Origin: Fistularia commersonii
Lineage: Eukaryota; Chordata; Actinopteri; Syngnathiformes; Fistulariidae
Length of the DNA: 64,000 nt
Direction of reading: 5' to 3'
Assembly: GCA_037954325.1 (NCBI GenBank)
Contig: JBBMNZ010000015.1
Span: forward strand, 7,472,501 to 7,536,500
A model generated the notes under the pieces. That model saw only the letters and a program-made list of their open reading frames with translations. It was not told the DNA's origin and did no database searches. The translations under genes and the position numbers were made by a program. This document shows, in pieces, positions 60,418 to 64,000 of the stretch (position 1 is its first letter; every line of letters begins with the position of its first letter).

Positions 60418-62929
60418 TGTTTACCTTGTCCTGTCACAGCAGCATGACCCACTTACTGCTATTATTATTAATGTATATAATTATAAATTGATTGAATTAT
60501 AATTAATTATATTGATATAATTAATAATCTATTAAATTTTATTCATTTATGTTGGCTTATATATTTAATGATATATTCCTTGTATAACATTTATAAATGA
60601 ATTGATTTTGTTATGAACCATTAAATCTGGAGACTTAAGCAGAAAATTAACATTGGCATAATTAGCATACTTTGAATTTGGCACAACCTTTAACCCAAAT
60701 TTTTGGGTGACAAAGTTCTTAATATGTCATGAACTGTAAAAGCAAATAGGCTGAAATGCCATCAATTTTATGATGACAAAATATGGGATAGAAATTGGGT
60801 ATTATCTGGAGAACAGTGACTTGTACACATTGCTGAACAAACAATTGTTCAGCGATTTTCAGCTGATGCTCCAAAGGACACGGGAGAAAAGACGTTGAGG
60901 CAGCATTTCTCAGTCGATGCCGCATCGTAAACCCTCACTCCTCTTTTAAGGTAATTGACGGAAACGCTCTAAAAATAAAAAAAAATAAAAAATATATAAA
61001 AACGTATGGACACAGACTCAGGGTTAAATTAAACACAGACTTTTACGTGCAATAAATCTCTTGCAGTTTTAAGAACCGTAACTTTTTATTACATAAACAC
61101 GTGTGAAGTTTTTGTGCCATTTGTTCCCCAGCCGGTAGCCTTCAGATTGGGCTACATTCGTCCGCCCCCCCCCTCGTCCACTCAACTTTCCTCCTCCAAC
61201 CCGCCACCACAGCAATAAACGATAAAAACAGCAACTAGTAAAAGACTCCTACAAAATCCTGTCTACGACCTTTAAAAAATTTAACATGCCTTGAGGTCCT
61301 TTTTTTCTCTGCAGATAGTTAGGCTGTCAAAGGAATGACAACAAATACAACTTTACTAAAAACAATGCTAGAAATTATGCAGAAATGCATAATAATAAAA
61401 ATAGAAAAAATAATTCTAACAAGAACAATAGCAATAATCGTAATAATTATCAAAAAAGTAATACTACCAATGCTAACAATACTAATAGTAATAATACCAA
61501 TTGTAATAATGATAATATTACTACTACTAATAATAAAAATAATAATGCTAGTAATGAAAATACTACGATTGGTACAACTACTAATAATAATATTAAAAAT
61601 TGAGAAAAAAACCCTGCGATTGACTAGTAACCATCCTTTCACCCGATGACAGCTGGGATACAGGATAAGTGGAAGAAGATGGATGGATGGATAATAATCA
61701 TAAAAATAGCAATACTAATACTAATATTACTACAACAACTAATAATAATACAGCAACAACAATAATAATAATAATAAGAATAAGAATAATAATCATCATA
61801 ATCATCATTACTATTATTATATTACTATTATTATATATAATAATATATAATAAAAGTATAATATATCATTAATATTATATTATGTATTACCATTATTATA
61901 TTGCTAATATTATTAATACTATTATATAATATAATGTATTTTATTGTCATTATCCTTTTCTAATTTTTATTATTATTATTATTGTTTTTAATAATAATAA
62001 TAATATTCATTGTTTAAATTTATCCTACCAGCATTGACTTTCACAAAATAAGCTATTAAAAACACATTTCTCCAAAAAAAGGGTGAAGAAATCACCAAAC
62101 AAAGGTTACCCTTCAAAAAACGACAACAATCCAAATACAAATGACACCAAAATTAGCCTCAAAATTAACGATAAATTCATGTGCAAATGACTTGGGTTAC
62201 AAGTCATATGTCAAATTTTGAAGAGAATGCAAAATTGGCAAGAAACATGAATAAATAACTAAATAAATTATAATTGTGCATATCCTTTTTTAAGTTCCTC
62301 CCACGTCCCTCCATCCCCTGCAGAGGGTTTCATCGTCGGAGCAGGGAAACAGAACCGGCGGGATCAACAAAATCAGCGGCATCCAGTTTAACCTTAATTA
62401 CCGGGGAACGTTTAATAGAAAAGAGCCATCGGTGCTAACGTGAAAGTCTGAAAGTCGTAACTCTTGCCCTGAAAAAAAAAGGGGCTCGGTAAAGCGAAGG
62501 GCGGCCCAAAGCAAAGTTTACAGAATCGTATTTATCTGCAACAAAATAGATGCACCAGATCTTAATGATGTCTCCGGGACTCTAATCAGTGTGTTTTTAT
62601 GCATTTATTATCGGTGAGTTATGTGTGATGTATTATGGATATGAAATCTGATCTTAAAAAAAAAAAAAAAAAAAAAAAGCTCTGGTTTGGAGAAACTTTG
62701 GGTTTTTTGGGAACAACTCTCGAGTTCAGGCGGATGGCAGAGGATCTTAAAAAAAAAAAGAAAAAAAAAAGTGTAAACATCATTATGCCAGTAAGGGGCG
62801 GCGAGCACCACTGCGCCGGCGCGAGTGCAAATAGATGTGGAGCCGCCGTTCTGATGTCCCGTCAGCGATCTGGTGTTTTTTAATGAGGGGAAAAAGGAGG
62901 AGGCCGCGGCGCATTTTTGAACAAAGTTG

Positions 62930-63120
62930 GCCCTGGCGCTTTCCCTTTGAGACAAACGAAAAACACCGCATTACATAACATAGTCCGAGGCTAATATGAG
63001 CGCTAATTAGACTCCTAAAGACATCTGGGAAGATAAATGTTTAATCCTTGGATTATCTAACGTGCATGTGTCTGAGTATATATGACCGCTTTAGTCCAAT
63101 TAGGCAGTATTACAATCAAG
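62930..63120. promoter_or_regulatory. Candidate conserved noncoding element
   Basis: Full-complexity text with several TAAT cores (GAGCGCTAATTAGACTCC; AGTCCAATTAGGCAGTATT; GCAATAATCATTGCAGC) and no coding frame. Enhancer-like in texture only. Confidence 0.25.
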
Positions 63121-63304
63121 GACTAATAGAATTCAATAAAAAAGCAATAATCATTGCAGCATTGCAGTGTTTTTTTTTTTTTTACATTTTTGTCCAATAT
63201 AGGTGTCGCATACACTAGAAAGTACTACAACGAAAATGGACATTGATAAGAAATGACTGAATGATATAGAAAAATAAAATAATTGCAAATTATTATATAG
63301 TACT

Positions 63305-63357
63305 TATATAATAATAATAATAATAATAGTTATGATAATAATAATGACAATGGTAGT

Positions 63358-63391
<34 letters not shown>

Positions 63392-63400
63392 GTAATAATA

Positions 63401-63468
<68 letters not shown>

Positions 63469-63470
63469 CA
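63305..63470. repeat. (AAT)n microsatellite, long
   Basis: About 165 bp of nearly pure AAT with a few interruptions. It gives a poly-Tyr or poly-Ile reading on the minus strand that is not a gene. Confidence 0.97.
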
Positions 63471-64000
63471 CCCGAAAAATTGTAAGGCACCACTTAAAAC
63501 ATAAATGACAAAAAATTTTAAAAAGAGACAAACAAAACTGAGTTGCTCTTAAAAGAATAAATAAATAAAGATGTAAAGGAAATTATTCAAAAAATTAACC
63601 GGGGATAAAATATACATATTTATTTGCATTTTTTTTTTTTTTTTTTTCCGTTTTTGAAAGCAAATTGTTTATGTCTTGGCCACATGGGGACACCAGAGGG
63701 GCCCCTGCCACCTGTGTGTATTCATCAGGGGAAATGAGAGATAAACCAAAATTTACTCGACAATTGAGAGAATGGTTTTCATCCAGACTTAAGCCTGGAT
63801 TAAATCAGGATTTAATCTTTCAATGTGAGGAGAGGAAAATCACACATACTGATTGAGGGATTTATTTCCTAATCCTTTCCCGACTAAAGGTTTGCATTTG
63901 CATATTTTCACACATTTAAGAATTCCCCTTGTGTCAAACACGCTTTGAAAAAAAAATGAATGCATTAACAAACAAATAAACAATAAAAAAAAAAGAAATA

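Larger units (their letters stand above)
60418..64000 (-). other. Intron upstream of the MSD-like exon; no FN3-1 exon seen
   Basis: AAT/AAC/ATC repeats fill 61340-61990, with a fish LINE tail remnant at 61640-61692, and a long (AAT)n at 63305-63470. 62280-62480 and 62930-63120 are unique. I looked for the first FN3 domain on the minus strand and found none, so it lies beyond the window. Confidence 0.65.

Noticed and set aside
60719..60925. 68-codon minus-strand frame just upstream of the MSD-like exon
   Set aside because: No resemblance to FN3 or any domain that I know; composition is like surrounding intron.

Overview
The window is vertebrate nuclear DNA, most likely from a ray-finned fish. 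The evidence is a multi-exon neural gene with long introns, many teleost-type non-LTR retrotransposon fragments, small inverted-repeat DNA transposons, and very abundant microsatellites (AAT/ATT, CA, TA, TATC, ATCC) and homopolymers. I see no tRNA, rRNA, CRISPR or bacterial feature. The species cannot be named from this sequence. The only host protein-coding gene I can support is the 3' half of ncam1 (neural cell adhesion molecule 1, a or b paralogue not resolved). It lies on the minus strand, so it reads from high to low coordinates. Its upstream exons (immunoglobulin domains and first fibronectin III domain) lie beyond position 64000. || Gene layout in transcript order: a 39-nt Thr/Pro-rich optional exon (59948-59986) and a candidate 3-nt AAG microexon (57823-57825), both where mammals place the muscle-specific domain and AAG exon; two exons of the second fibronectin III domain (52900-53024 and 50697-50877); an alternative terminal exon for the GPI-anchored NCAM-120 form (41272-41351); the transmembrane exon (27848-28055); a cytoplasmic exon shared by NCAM-140 and NCAM-180 (26110-26226); the optional NCAM-180 exon (25396-25785, shorter than in mammals); and the common last exon with the conserved C-terminus (21404-21524). 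I checked every junction by translation, and all phases agree, so the three classic isoform types can be built from this window. || Positions 1-21403 are the 3' UTR and downstream intergenic DNA. They hold three unrelated kinds of retroelement debris (an RTE-like LINE at 1-835 and 10550-11490, a second LINE at 3690-5510, and an LTR-like unit with a CpG-rich minisatellite at 13036-13590) and small inverted-repeat elements (861-1109, 8863-9449). The introns carry a third copy of the RTE-like LINE (26455-26900), a different LINE (43780-45785, with a tail fragment at 52640-52765), hAT-like nonautonomous elements (33849-34127 with a perfect 8-bp target duplication; 39141-40880; 57164-57649), and four more copies of a palindromic element that begins TACAGGACTGTCTCAG. 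|| No new multi-gene system is visible. The most interesting points are the AAG microexon with its candidate control elements, the short NCAM-180 exon whose weak donor is followed 37 nt later by an in-frame stop, the T25 tract at the last acceptor, and several repeat structures that look composite.
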